Origin: an uncultured Clostridia bacterium
GTDB lineage: Bacteria > Bacillota > Clostridia > Oscillospirales > Acutalibacteraceae
Assembly: GCA_947632045.1 (NCBI GenBank)
Contig: CANRNQ010000009.1
Location: 1 to 64,000, forward strand
DNA: 64,000 nt
Direction of reading: 5' to 3'
Shown here: piece after piece, positions 40,209 to 53,830 of the stretch
How positions within the stretch are numbered: position 1 is the stretch's first letter
Layout of the letters: each line of letters starts with the position of its first letter
The notes under the pieces: generated by a model
Told to the model about the DNA's origin: nothing
Seen by the model: the letters and a program-made list of their open reading frames with translations, nothing else
Database searches by the model: none
Translations under genes and position numbers: made by a program

Positions 40209-41311
40209 TTTTAAAAGAGCTGAATTTTAAGAGCTTTAGAAATCTTAAGGACGGTTCTTTATCCGCTTCTCCGGGAATAAATGTTATATACGGAAAAAAC
40301 GGACAGGGAAAGACAAACCTGCTTGAATGTATATGGCTTTTTAACGGGCTGCGTTCGTTTCGCTTTGCGAAGGACAGGGAGCTGATAAAAGAGGGTCTTG
40401 ACCTTGCAATCATTAAGGCGGAATTTTTTTCGCAGGACAGGGAGCAAAGCGCGACGCTCAATATATATCCTACAAGGCGAGAGTGTGAAATAAACGGAGT
40501 GAAAAAAAAATCCGCGTCATCTCTTCTGGGAGTATGTCCGTCGGTGGTGTTTTCTCCGGATCATCTTTCAATGATAAAAAACGGACCCGGAGAAAGAAGA
40601 AAATTCACCGACAGCGCGATATGCCGCTGTAAGCCGAGGTACGCGAATATATATATGAGATTCAACAAAATATTAAGTCAAAGAAACGCCCTGCTCAAGG
40701 ACGTATCTATAAACGGCGGAGAAAAAATGCTCGAACCCTGGGATATAAGCCTTGCCTCATGGGGGGCGGCGGTGGTTTTTGAAAGACTCTCATATATTAA
40801 AAAGCTTAGAGATATTTCAGAAAAAATATATTTTGGAATATCAGGAGGCGAGGAGCAGCTTGATATAAACTATAAAAGCTCGTTTGGCTGTCTTGAAAAC
40901 GACAGCATGAAGGAAATTGAAAATAAGCTGCTTTTAAAGCTCGAACAGACGAGAAAAGAGGATATAAGCAGTCGCTTTACAGGCTTTGGGCCTCATCGCG
41001 ACGATATAGATATATTGATAAACAACAAAAGCGCGAGAAATTTTGGCTCTCAGGGTCAGCAGAGAAGCGCGGTAATCGCTTTGAAGCTTTCAGAAGCGGA
41101 CATACTTCAATCCGAAAACGACGAAAGACCGCTTATTATCCTTGACGATGTATTGAGCGAGCTCGACGTAGAAAGACAAAAATTTTTGCTCAATAAAACT
41201 ATCGACCGTCAGGTTTTTATAAGCTGCTGCGACACATCTGCGGTAGAATATCTTGACTGCGGCAGAATATTTAATGTAAATAAGGGTGAAATAAGGATAA
41301 AGGAAAAGTAA
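40205..41311 (+). CDS. recF: DNA replication/repair protein RecF (TTG start)
   Basis: NFKSFRNLKDGSLSASPGINVIYGKNGQGKTNLLECIWLF; GSQGQQRSAVIALKLSEADIL. Confidence 0.97.
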   Translation: MILKELNFKSFRNLKDGSLSASPGINVIYGKNGQGKTNLLECIWLFNGLRSFRFAKDRELIKEGLDLAIIKAEFFSQDREQSATLNIYPTRRECEINGVKKKSASSLLGVCPSVVFSPDHLSMIKNGPGERRKFTDSAICRCKPRYANIYMRFNKILSQRNALLKDVSINGGEKMLEPWDISLASWGAAVVFERLSYIKKLRDISEKIYFGISGGEEQLDINYKSSFGCLENDSMKEIENKLLLKLEQTRKEDISSRFTGFGPHRDDIDILINNKSARNFGSQGQQRSAVIALKLSEADILQSENDERPLIILDDVLSELDVERQKFLLNKTIDRQVFISCCDTSAVEYLDCGRIFNVNKGEIRIKEK

Positions 41312-41568
41312 TGTATCTTTATATTGGAAATGACATAGTGATTAATACAAAGGATATAGTAGGAATATTTGATTCCGATAATACGACCGTTTCAAAGGAA
41401 ACGAGAAAATTTCTGAATTTGAGCGAAAAAAAAGGTAAAATAATCAGCGTTTCAAATGATATACCAAAATCATTTATTATTTGCAGAGATAGAAAAAGCG
41501 GAGATAAGCTGACATATCTTTGTCAATTTTCTCCGTCCACCCTGCAAAAGAGAAAAACACCCGTATAA
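41311..41568 (+). CDS. remB: Extracellular matrix regulator RemB-like (DUF370)
   Basis: MYLYIGNDIVINTKDIVGIFDSDNTTVSKETRKFL; position after recF. Confidence 0.85.
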   Translation: MYLYIGNDIVINTKDIVGIFDSDNTTVSKETRKFLNLSEKKGKIISVSNDIPKSFIICRDRKSGDKLTYLCQFSPSTLQKRKTPV

Positions 41569-41664
41569 ATATAAATAGAAAAAGTCCGCGCCTAAGCGCG
41601 CCGTCTTTTCAAGCTTGAGAGCAATTAATTAACTAAAACTATAAAAACATAGGGAGTGCTTAAT

Positions 41665-42156
41665 ATGGCGAACCGAAAATGTCCTTACTGCGGAAAGAAA
41701 ATTTCATATTTTTCGGCTATCAGAGAAAGAGCTAACGGCGAACATTCCTGCGACAGATGCAAGAGAAATTCTACCATATATTTTGTCAGAAATATAAAGG
41801 TTTTTATCGTGGTAATATGTCTTATCGCCGCCGCAATGCTTGCCGTTTTTCTTTTTACTCCGCTCAGGGGAAATTTCTTCTGTATATTCTTTATGTTTAT
41901 TCCGTTTATAATTTTTTATTTGTGCATACCGCTTTTTATAAGATACGTTCCGCTTAGGCGAAAAAAGAAGGTAAAAAAGGAAGACAGAGGCAACGGGCTT
42001 GATCTTGTGAGGGAGCCGGAGAGCGTAAGCGGCACGACGAGAATAATAAACCCCATATCGCTTGAAAGAAATATAGATCCGAAGGGAAGTCCTGATTATA
42101 CGAGAATGATCCCGCGGATAAATGAAAGAAGAAATATGAGAGAAAAAAGAAATTAG
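41665..42156 (+). CDS. Zinc-ribbon, two-TM membrane protein 1
   Basis: CPYCGKKISYFSAIRERANGEHSCDRCKR then two hydrophobic segments. Confidence 0.75.
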   Translation: MANRKCPYCGKKISYFSAIRERANGEHSCDRCKRNSTIYFVRNIKVFIVVICLIAAAMLAVFLFTPLRGNFFCIFFMFIPFIIFYLCIPLFIRYVPLRRKKKVKKEDRGNGLDLVREPESVSGTTRIINPISLERNIDPKGSPDYTRMIPRINERRNMREKRN

Positions 42157-42239
42157 GGAAATTTTAAGGCTTTTATTAAGACCTTAAGGTTTAATAAGCG
42201 GATATATAATTAATTTAGAAGATGGAAAGGTAAAATTTT

Positions 42240-42569
42240 ATGTTTAAATTACCTAAATGTCCTTACTGCGGAGAGGAATATTCCGCAAAGGAAGTAAAAA
42301 AAGCCGCAAATCAGAAGCTGCTAAAGTGTAAAAAATGCGAAAAAAGGATAAAAGTTAAAAGCGCCGCAGGGAGAATTATTTTGGCAATAGTGGCTTTCGC
42401 GGTGGCCTTCGGTTTGGATTTTCTCTTTTTCTTCCTCTTCCAAAACGAAACTGTATATATGCTGTGCGGTGTAATTACGGTTGCGGTAATATATCTTATA
42501 TATTTACTGCTGCCCTACGTTTGCAAATTTGTAAAGCCTGATGAAGCTACGGACGATGATCAAAATTAA
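42240..42569 (+). CDS. Zinc-ribbon, two-TM membrane protein 2
   Basis: LPKCPYCGEEYSAKEVKKAANQKLLKCKKCEKRIKVKSAAGRIILAIVAF... Confidence 0.75.
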   Translation: MFKLPKCPYCGEEYSAKEVKKAANQKLLKCKKCEKRIKVKSAAGRIILAIVAFAVAFGLDFLFFFLFQNETVYMLCGVITVAVIYLIYLLLPYVCKFVKPDEATDDDQN

Positions 42570-42604
42570 AAATAAATTATAAAATTATATTAGGAGGCGT
42601 TTTT

Positions 42605-42907
42605 ATGCTCAAGCTGCCTCTATGCCCTTACTGCGAAGCAATTTACAGATACGGCGAGGTCAAGGCCTTTAAAAATAAAGAAAATATAAAATGCCGTCAC
42701 TGTGGAAAAAGCTTTTCGGTTTCAAAAACAAAGGGCAGGATAATTTTGATAATTGTCGCGGCAATTATTTTAATAGCTTTAAATATTTTGCTGTTTAATA
42801 TTATCAAGGGCTTGACCGTTTTCGGCTGCTTTGTAATAACGGTTGCGGCGGTGAGCCTTACGGTGATATTATTTCCGTTTACAACGAGATTTAAAAAAAG
42901 AAAATAA
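42605..42907 (+). CDS. Zinc-ribbon, two-TM membrane protein 3
   Basis: LPLCPYCEAIYRYGEVKAFKNKENIKCRHCGKSFSVSKTKGRIILIIVAA... Confidence 0.75.
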   Translation: MLKLPLCPYCEAIYRYGEVKAFKNKENIKCRHCGKSFSVSKTKGRIILIIVAAIILIALNILLFNIIKGLTVFGCFVITVAAVSLTVILFPFTTRFKKRK

Positions 42908-43070
42908 CGGAAAAAATTAGCCGTCAATATTATAACGGCAGGGCAAAGCTTTAAGCGGAGCGTCTTGGATTTGATTTAAGTCTTAAAAATAATTTGAGTA
43001 CGAAATTAATATTTATAGTAACTAATATCAAATTTATATAAAATTTATGATGAACATATGACTTTTGTAA

Positions 43071-45113
<2,043 letters not shown>

Positions 45114-45117
45114 GAAA

Positions 45118-45258
45118 AACTTACGGCGGCGGCCCGAGCTGCCGCAGGCAGCTCGTTCAAACGCGGCGCGCAAGGGTAATTAAAGAGCTCAGAACAGACG
45201 TTGCGCCGCGTTTGGCTTGGTCCCGCGGGCGGGGGCCAAGCGGCCGCCGCCGTAAGTT
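45118..45258. repeat. Cloverleaf palindromic element, copy D (4 nt after gyrB stop)
   Basis: Outer stem aacttacggcggcggcc/ggccgccgccgtaagtt (17 bp perfect); arm gagctgcc-gca-ggcagctc; central caaacgcggcgc/gcgccgcgtttg; arm gcttggtccc/gggggccaagc. Confidence 0.85.
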
Positions 45259-45338
45259 GAAAATCGCCTGAAATTAAAAGGATGAAAGCAAAGCTAAAAC
45301 TACAATGCTTTAAATTCAAGCCAAAGGAGGTTAGAGGA

Positions 45339-46049
45339 ATGAGTACAAATCAGGTTGACGATATATTAAATGAGATCAACGAAATAAAAAAAAGAAACAG
45401 CGACGTATCCTCTGACTCTGACGAGGGCTTCGGCTCAGGTAAGGCCGTGTTTGGAGAAAACGAGATATTTGAAAGCGTTGATGATCTTAGGAACAGAATA
45501 ACAGAGGACGAGCGCGAGGACAAAAAAGCGCTTAAACAGGGAAAAAAGAGAATTTATCTAAAGACTCAGTTTGCTCTCTCGGACGAGGAAATACTGGAAA
45601 CGCTTAAACGCGCAAATATATATAAAACGCAGGGTCGCCGCTCTGTAATATACACCATAATAATGGCGGTAGCGGCGATCGGATTTTTTCTCTCGTGCAT
45701 TTACGGCAACAACTACAATTGGCTGCTGTTCAGCATATTGTGCATTGTTGTCATCGCCGCAATATGGCTTGTCCCTATATTTCATTTAAAAAAGCTCGCG
45801 CGTGAAAATTCGACGGGAGAGACTATAGAAATAGAGCTAACAAACGAGGATATAACCCAGAAGATGGGCGACAAGGAATGGATAATCCCGCTTGATAAGT
45901 CGGGAACCCTCGAAGTAGGTGACGAGGTGCTGATAATCCGAACATATCACGGCCAGATGTTCGCAATACCGAAAAGAAGCATAGAGCGCGAGCTTTATAA
46001 AAAAATATTGCAGATATTAAAAAACGGCACAGAGCCGTATGAAGACTGA
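45339..46049 (+). CDS. YcxB-like C-terminal domain membrane protein
   Basis: RBS AAGGAGG/AGAGG; two TM helices then EIELTNEDITQKMGDKEWIIPLDKSGTLEVGDEVLIIRTYHGQMFAIPKRSI. Confidence 0.6.
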   Translation: MSTNQVDDILNEINEIKKRNSDVSSDSDEGFGSGKAVFGENEIFESVDDLRNRITEDEREDKKALKQGKKRIYLKTQFALSDEEILETLKRANIYKTQGRRSVIYTIIMAVAAIGFFLSCIYGNNYNWLLFSILCIVVIAAIWLVPIFHLKKLARENSTGETIEIELTNEDITQKMGDKEWIIPLDKSGTLEVGDEVLIIRTYHGQMFAIPKRSIERELYKKILQILKNGTEPYED

Positions 46050-46053
46050 GGGT

Positions 46054-46497
46054 ATGAAAATGATATCAAAAAGCAATATAACGGTGCGCTATGCCGAAAC
46101 CGACAAAATGGGAATAGTTCACCACTCAAACTATCCCGTATGGTTTGAGCTTGCGCGTACAGATTATATAAAAGAGCTTGGAGTTCCTTATTCAATTTTA
46201 GAAAAACGCGGACTTATGCTTCCGCTAACGGATTTAAGCTGCCGCTTTATAAAGCCCGCTTACTATGAGGATAAGATAGAAATCCAGGCCTTTGTGACCT
46301 CGGTTTCATTCGCAAAGATAGAATACGTATACAGAGTGCTGAGGGACGGCGAGCTGCTCTGCACGGGAATGACAAGGCACGGCTTTGTCGACAGCAAAAG
46401 CTTTAAACCTATAAATGTAAAAAAATTTGATTCTAAGCTTTATGAGCTTTTAAAGAATAATATTGAGAAAATCGAAGAAAAGCAGATCAAGCTTTAA
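46054..46497 (+). CDS. Acyl-CoA thioester hydrolase (YbgC/FadM, hotdog fold)
   Basis: ITVRYAETDKMGIVHHSNYPVWFELARTDYIKELG. Start codon ambiguous (46039/46054/46060). Confidence 0.88.
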   Translation: MKMISKSNITVRYAETDKMGIVHHSNYPVWFELARTDYIKELGVPYSILEKRGLMLPLTDLSCRFIKPAYYEDKIEIQAFVTSVSFAKIEYVYRVLRDGELLCTGMTRHGFVDSKSFKPINVKKFDSKLYELLKNNIEKIEEKQIKL

Positions 46498-46518
46498 TAA
46501 AGAAGAGGTGTTACTGAA

Positions 46519-49014
<2,496 letters not shown>

Positions 49015-49094
49015 AATAGCGTATTATAATAGAGAGCGTAATTTAAGAAGCTGCCGCGGCTGCTCGGCTTGACTATGTGGAAGCGTCAGACCTT

Positions 49095-49241
49095 GTTCGG
49101 GGCGGCGACTCGCGCGGCTGCGCCGCGCGCAAAAATGCGGCGGCACAGACACTTTTCTTACAGCGGCAGGGCTATATGCCCGCCGCATTTTTCTGCAAAT
49201 TTCCGCGCATAGAGCGGAAATTTGCGGTCGCCGCCCCGAAC
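49095..49241. repeat. Cloverleaf palindromic element, copy E, inverted relative to A-C (possible extended stem 49050-49283)
   Basis: Outer stem gttcggggcggcgac/gtcgccgccccgaac (15 bp perfect); arm cgcgcggc-tgc-gccgcgcg; central aaaaatgcggcg/cgccgcattttt; arm gcaaatttccgc/gcggaaatttgc; second stem gctgccgcg(49050)/cgcggcagc(49283). Confidence 0.85.
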
Positions 49242-49380
49242 CCTAACACAAAGCAGTAAAATCAGAGCGTATGGCGCGGCAGCCCAGCACACCTAAAGCC
49301 GCCGGCGCGCCGCAGATAGACAACGAACCTCGTGTTTTCTCCCCACAAGCCAAAACACGGCGAAAATATTAAAAAAACGC

Positions 49381-49409
49381 TTGACAAAGCCCGTCCAATC
49401 GGGTATAAT
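49381..49409 (+). promoter_or_regulatory. tRNA operon promoter
   Basis: TTGACA-17 nt-TATAAT, perfect consensus, ~33 nt before tRNA-Met. Confidence 0.85.
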
Positions 49410-49441
49410 AACATTCGTTCACTGTGAACAAGCTAATATGT

Positions 49442-49518
49442 GGCGGAATAGCTCAGCTGGCTAGAGCATTCGGTTCATACCCGAAGTGTCGTAGGTTCAA
49501 GTCCTATTTCCGCTACCA
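49442..49518 (+). tRNA. tRNA-Met(CAT)
   Basis: ggcggaatagctcagctggctagagcattcggttCATacccgaagtgtcgtaggttcaagtcctatttccgctacca; encoded CCA. Confidence 0.95.
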
Positions 49519-49520
49519 AC

Positions 49521-49595
49521 GGCCCGGTGGTCAAGCGGTTAAGACACCGCCCTTTCACGGCGGTAACACGAGTTCGATTCTCGTCCGGGTCACCA
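49521..49595 (+). tRNA. tRNA-Glu(TTC)
   Basis: ggcccggtggtcaagcggttaagacaccgcccttTCacggcggtaacacgagttcgattctcgtccgggtcacca; anticodon TTC, encoded CCA. Confidence 0.95.
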
Positions 49596-49632
49596 AAACG
49601 GAGCAAGGCATATACCCTGCTCCGTTTTTTGT
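49596..49632 (+). terminator. tRNA operon terminator
   Basis: acggagca...tgctccgttttttg. Confidence 0.8.
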
Positions 49633-49678
49633 CGCAAAAATTTTTATTTTTATTACCTTAAAATAAGGTTTCCAGACA

Positions 49679-49712
49679 AGAAAAACAGCCTCGCTCAGGG
49701 GCTGTTTTTTTC
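49679..49712. terminator. Bidirectional terminator overlapping the 3' end of GT2 gene
   Basis: gaaaaacagcc-tcgctcagg-ggctgttttttt. Confidence 0.65.
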
Positions 49713-50729
49713 ATCGTCGCAAATCGGATACGGCATTTTAGGAATCACGCTGTCGGTTTTTTCAAAGCGCTTTGTGGTGTAGTATATGATATCCTTCCAG
49801 CCGGCTCTTATGCCGTGCCTTATTTTTTTAAAGAAATCCTTGTCGTCCTTTTCAAAAAGATGCGCTCTTATTATGTTAAACGGCATACTGAACCACATTA
49901 AAAAGCCGAGCCAGCGGTGCTCAAAGCGGAATTGCTTGTAGCAGCCCTGCTTTTCAAAGAAATTTCTGAGCACGCCGAGGGCGAGAACGTAATCGCTCAT
50001 CTTCTTGATGTCGAGGTGCGAAACGATACTGCCCTTGCGCTTTGTGTAATAATAAAGACATTTGTCCACAACAACCGCCTTGTCAGCGAAATACATCAGC
50101 CGCGGAGTGGTGGCGAGATCCTCAAAATACATTATCGGGAATCGAATGTTATCGCCGTTTAAGAAGAGCTCGCGCTTGTAAAGCTTATTCCAAACGTATG
50201 AGCGACTGCGGAAATCCTTTATTGTGAGCTTGCATATCTTTCTGCCGGTGGTCATTCCGGGAAGGGGCTTTCTGACGTTTATGGTCTTGTGAGTGCCTCT
50301 TTCCTGCTTGTATATGGCGTAGTTGCAGTATGATATGTCGCAGCCGTTGCGCTCGGCGGCGTAAAACAAAACGGCAAGGTAGCTCGGGTCAAGGTAGTCG
50401 TCGCTGTCCACAAAGGCGAGATAGCGCCCCCTTGCGATGCCTATGCCTGTGTTGCGCGCGTCGGAAAGGCCGCCGTTTTTCTTGTGTATAACCTTTATCC
50501 GGCTGTCTTTGCGGGCGTACTCGTCGCATATCTGCGGGCTGTTGTCGAAGGAGCCGTCGTTGACGAGTATTATCTCAAAGTCGGTGAATATCTGGTTTAT
50601 AATGCTGTCTATACAGCGGTTGAGATACTTGTCCACATTGTATATGGGGACGATAACGCTTATCTGCGGGCTGTCGCCCTTTGGCGCGTCGTCACCCTGA
50701 GAGTATTCAAAATTTTTATTATAATTCAT
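49695..50729 (-). CDS. Family 2 glycosyltransferase
   Basis: ISVIVPIYNVDKYLNRCIDSIINQIFTDFEIILVNDGSFDNSPQICDEYARKDSRIKVIHKKNGGLSDARNTGI...FVDSDDYLDP. Confidence 0.92.
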   Translation of the reverse strand: MNYNKNFEYSQGDDAPKGDSPQISVIVPIYNVDKYLNRCIDSIINQIFTDFEIILVNDGSFDNSPQICDEYARKDSRIKVIHKKNGGLSDARNTGIGIARGRYLAFVDSDDYLDPSYLAVLFYAAERNGCDISYCNYAIYKQERGTHKTINVRKPLPGMTTGRKICKLTIKDFRSRSYVWNKLYKRELFLNGDNIRFPIMYFEDLATTPRLMYFADKAVVVDKCLYYYTKRKGSIVSHLDIKKMSDYVLALGVLRNFFEKQGCYKQFRFEHRWLGFLMWFSMPFNIIRAHLFEKDDKDFFKKIRHGIRAGWKDIIYYTTKRFEKTDSVIPKMPYPICDDEKNSP

Positions 50730-50756
50730 AAGATCACCGTAGTTTCCGCGCCGAGC

Positions 50757-51905
50757 TTAGCTCTCGGCGGCTGTCGGTTCGTTATCGCCGTCCGCGCCGC
50801 CGGTCGGCTCGGCTTTTGCGCCCTCGTTAAGACAGTCGTCAATAGCCTTTTTTCTGCCGCTGTTTTTTCCGCCGGTAAAGCGCGAAAACGGGGCGGTGCA
50901 GACGATGACGGCGTAATATGTGATAAAGCGCCATATCAGTATAGCCGACTTGAGCGTTCCGCCCGAGAAGTAGGCCGCCATAAACATATTATAGGCAAGC
51001 TCCGCAATGCCGGACGCGCCGGGGAGCGGGATAAGGCTTGAGGTCAGGTTGACGTAAGCCTGCGCGCATATCATATCGACGGGATTGGCGCCGGAGAAGC
51101 CGAACGCTCTGTAAAGCAGGTATGGACAGATGAGTATAAAAATTATCTGGCAGAACACGAACGCGTAGTAGATAAGGAGTCTTTTTTTGTCCTTAAAGAC
51201 GTTTTTATTCGCGTCGTGAAAGCCGTTTATCTGAGTTTCGAGGGCGCTGATTTTATCGTCGGGGTTTTTTACGAATTTCAGCCTATGCAGGAGCTTGTCC
51301 AGAAGGCGGAGAAGCTTTTTTGAAAGCCCCTTGCAGAACGAGATGATGAGCAGCAGCGAGGTGATGCCCACCTGCGAAATAAAGCCGAGGATAACAAGGC
51401 TCCATTTATACGGGGTGTCCATGGTGTGAACGAAGTAATCGAAGCGCAGGAAGATAGCGAATATACTTATAAATGTATAGGTTATCTGATAGACGATAAA
51501 TTTCTGCGTCATGCAGGAGGTTGAAAATCCGGCGCTGATGCCCATTTTCGAGAGGAGATACACCTGCATCGGCTGGCCGCCGGTAGCGGAGGGCGTTATT
51601 GCGCTGAAAAACTGCCCGACGCAGCTTGTTTTCACCGAGTCCCAAAGGGTAAAGGACTTTATCTCCTTGTGGATAAAGAAGAAGGTGACGAAGACGTCCA
51701 TTACGATATTCATCATAAAGGCGATGAACGCGACGAAGACCCAGCCCCAAATGATGGTGTCGGGGGATTTTGAAATGAGGTCGCGCAGTCCGTCGGGAGA
51801 GAAGAAGAAGTATAATACGAGAGCGACCGACATAATAATTACAAATATATTTAAAATAAGGCTGAAGCCTATTCTGCGCTTTGCTTTTGGTTCTGTATCC
51901 TTCAA
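50757..51905 (-). CDS. Flippase-like/lysylphosphatidylglycerol synthase TM family (UPF0104) protein
   Basis: Multi-TM; SAITPSATGGQPMQVYLLSKMGIS, LIPLPGASGIAELAYNMFMAAYF motifs. TTG at 51905 with GGGAGG preferred; ORF track begins 51920. Confidence 0.8.
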   Translation of the reverse strand: MKDTEPKAKRRIGFSLILNIFVIIMSVALVLYFFFSPDGLRDLISKSPDTIIWGWVFVAFIAFMMNIVMDVFVTFFFIHKEIKSFTLWDSVKTSCVGQFFSAITPSATGGQPMQVYLLSKMGISAGFSTSCMTQKFIVYQITYTFISIFAIFLRFDYFVHTMDTPYKWSLVILGFISQVGITSLLLIISFCKGLSKKLLRLLDKLLHRLKFVKNPDDKISALETQINGFHDANKNVFKDKKRLLIYYAFVFCQIIFILICPYLLYRAFGFSGANPVDMICAQAYVNLTSSLIPLPGASGIAELAYNMFMAAYFSGGTLKSAILIWRFITYYAVIVCTAPFSRFTGGKNSGRKKAIDDCLNEGAKAEPTGGADGDNEPTAAES

Positions 51906-51979
51906 AGGTACGCCTCCCAAAGATAGTGAAGAGTAAAGTGTGAATAGTGAAATAACGGACGGTAAGCGGCGAGCCGCGT

Positions 51980-53116
51980 TTAATCTGACGGAGTCTGTCC
52001 GCAGGCGGATTTGATGAGGTTATAAATGGTCTCGACGGCTCTGCCCTTGAAAAATTCGCCGCAGGAGCGCCGCATAGAGTCGAGCTTTTCGGGGTCGTCG
52101 AGGAGGCGGTCGATAATCGGGGTACAGCGCTTGCCCTTTGGCAGCTTGAGCGCAAGGTTGTTTCTTATAAGATAGTCCTCGTTATCCGACTCCTGCCCGG
52201 GATAAGCCTTAAATATAGCCATAGGCAGATTAGAGGCGAGAGCCTCGGTCACGGTGAGGCCGCCGGGCTTGGTGATGAGCAGGTCGCTCGCGTGCATATA
52301 TCTGTAAACGTCGTTGACAAAGAAGTTGAGCATGGTGGGCTTGCCGCCGTCGCCGGATTTTTTAATATGCTCCTCAAATTCGGAGAAGAGCTTTTTATTG
52401 TTGCCCGTAATGATTATAATCTGGAGCTTGTGGCGCGAGTTGAGGATACCCTCGTAAATATCGAAAACGTCCGAAACGCCGAAGCTGCCCGCCATCATGA
52501 GTATAGTGGGCAAATCGGGGTCGAGGCCCATTTCACGGCGCAGAGAGGCTTTGTCCGACTGCTGATAGAAAACGGGATCGACCGGGATTCCGAGGGGGCG
52601 TATTTTAGCTGAGGGAATACCGAGGTTTTCAAGCTGGTACTTCATCTCGCTGCTTGAAACGACGAAGTAATCTACGAGGGGCTGTATATAGGTTTTATGC
52701 GGGGCGAAGTCGGTAACTATTGAAATAAGAGGGGTGTTGATACCGGTTTTCGCCTTAACGGCTGAGACCATCTCTGCGGCGAAGGGGTGGGTCGTGATGA
52801 TCACGTCGGGGTTGAAGTCGGTTATAACGGGCGCGAGCTTCTTGCTTTTGATCGAGGTCACGCGCTCCACCAGAGAGTTAAGCGAGGTGTCCTTGTCAGA
52901 GATACGGTACATTTTGCCGTAGACTCTCGGGGCGTGGCGCGCAAGAAAGACGTACCCGCCGCTTATCAGCTTGTCGAAGCTCTTGCCGACGGCTTTAAGC
53001 GCGTCAACGGTTTTGACCTCGGCGCAGCCGTCCTTATTTCTGATAAAATTCTCGAGCGCGGCGGAGGCTTTTTTATGGCCGCCGCCGGTAGAGGCAGTAA
53101 AAATCAATACTCGCAT
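51980..53116 (-). CDS. MGDG synthase-like / processive diacylglycerol glucosyltransferase family glycosyltransferase
   Basis: MRVLIFTASTGGGHKKASAALENFI...ITTHPFAAEMV...LITKPGGLTVTEALASNLPM. Confidence 0.88.
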   Translation of the reverse strand: MRVLIFTASTGGGHKKASAALENFIRNKDGCAEVKTVDALKAVGKSFDKLISGGYVFLARHAPRVYGKMYRISDKDTSLNSLVERVTSIKSKKLAPVITDFNPDVIITTHPFAAEMVSAVKAKTGINTPLISIVTDFAPHKTYIQPLVDYFVVSSSEMKYQLENLGIPSAKIRPLGIPVDPVFYQQSDKASLRREMGLDPDLPTILMMAGSFGVSDVFDIYEGILNSRHKLQIIIITGNNKKLFSEFEEHIKKSGDGGKPTMLNFFVNDVYRYMHASDLLITKPGGLTVTEALASNLPMAIFKAYPGQESDNEDYLIRNNLALKLPKGKRCTPIIDRLLDDPEKLDSMRRSCGEFFKGRAVETIYNLIKSACGQTPSD

Positions 53117-53218
53117 AAACACATTCCTTTCAAAGTCGAAAGCGCTTGTGAAATATATACTTAATATTAATTATAACAAAACAGCAGAAAAATTCAACAT
53201 ATAAAGCGCATAAAATAA

Positions 53219-53241
53219 AAAAACGCCCGCGAGGGCGGGCA
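53219..53241 (-). terminator. Strong minus-strand terminator with no annotated upstream gene
   Basis: Minus: gcccgc-cctc-gcgggc-g-tttttttt. Confidence 0.55.
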
Positions 53242-53259
53242 GATTGCGCAAAACGGCGG

Positions 53260-53287
53260 TTGACATATTAAAGCGTTGTGATATAAT
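53260..53287 (+). promoter_or_regulatory. Consensus promoter of ncRNA candidate
   Basis: TTGACA (53260-53265)-16 nt-TATAAT (53282-53287). Confidence 0.75.
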
Positions 53288-53290
53288 AAA

Positions 53291-53390
53291 GGTGTAGGAG
53301 GAACGGCCGAGCCGTTCCGCTCACACTGGGTTAATATTTTGCTTAACCGCCTTGTGTCTGCATCACAGGGCGGTAATTTTTTGTGTTTTT
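53291..53390 (+). ncRNA. Candidate small RNA (~90-100 nt, three hairpins, terminator)
   Basis: ggaacggc-cga-gccgttcc with flanking gtgt/acac; ggttaa-tattttgc-ttaacc; accgccttgtg-tctgcat-cacagggcggt-aattttttgtgttttt. No plausible CDS. Confidence 0.6.
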
Positions 53391-53490
53391 CCGCAGCTTT
53401 ACCGACTTGCGCCACGAAGCTGATTTTGCGGCAAAAAATAAAAATTTGCCTCTCTCCCCGGGTCAAAGCCTTGAACTGTAATAAAAAATA

Positions 53491-53520
53491 TTAATATATA
53501 TATATATATATATATATAAT
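53491..53520. repeat. (TA)n dinucleotide tract
   Basis: ttaatatatatatatatatatatatataat. Confidence 0.9.
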
Positions 53521-53692
53521 TGAAATGGCATAATTGAATTGGAAGGAACCAAAACACAATATATAGAACGAAAAACTAAAAATAGCACAAATAGATAATA
53601 AGGAGGGAACGATTTGTACAAATTGCACAAGTCGAGGGCGATAAATTTTACGCTTAAAATTGTAAACAATGGCAAAATCGAGCCAAAATCGC

Positions 53693-53721
53693 TTGACTTG
53701 TAATCTCTATGGTGCTACAAT
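53693..53721 (+). promoter_or_regulatory. Promoter of giant adhesin 2
   Basis: TTGACT (53693-53698)-17 nt-TACAAT (53716-53721). Confidence 0.65.
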
Positions 53722-53743
53722 TTTATTACAAAACCTCTACTGA

Positions 53744-53830
53744 TTGGAAAAGTGCGCAAAAAAACAGAAAATGCGCTTGATTTTTTCAATATTTACCACA
53801 ATAAATACCCTGCTAACAAGTATATTTTAC
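53744..53830 (+). promoter_or_regulatory. Conserved 5' leader box of giant adhesin 2
   Basis: TTGGAAAAGTGCGCAAAAAAAC ... ACCACAATAAATACCCTGCTAACAAGTATATTTT; matches leader of giant adhesin 1. Confidence 0.5.

Noticed and set aside
51406-52155. 249-aa minus ORF overlapping flippase and MGDG-synthase genes
   Set aside because: Out-of-frame overlap of two well-supported genes.
53194-53466. 90-aa minus ORF
   Set aside because: No RBS or domain; opposite strand of the ncRNA candidate with consensus promoter.
53491-53520. (TA)n tract as a possible phase-variable switch
   Set aside because: Lies ~170 nt upstream of the predicted promoter, not in its spacer or in a coding frame; no evidence for switching.
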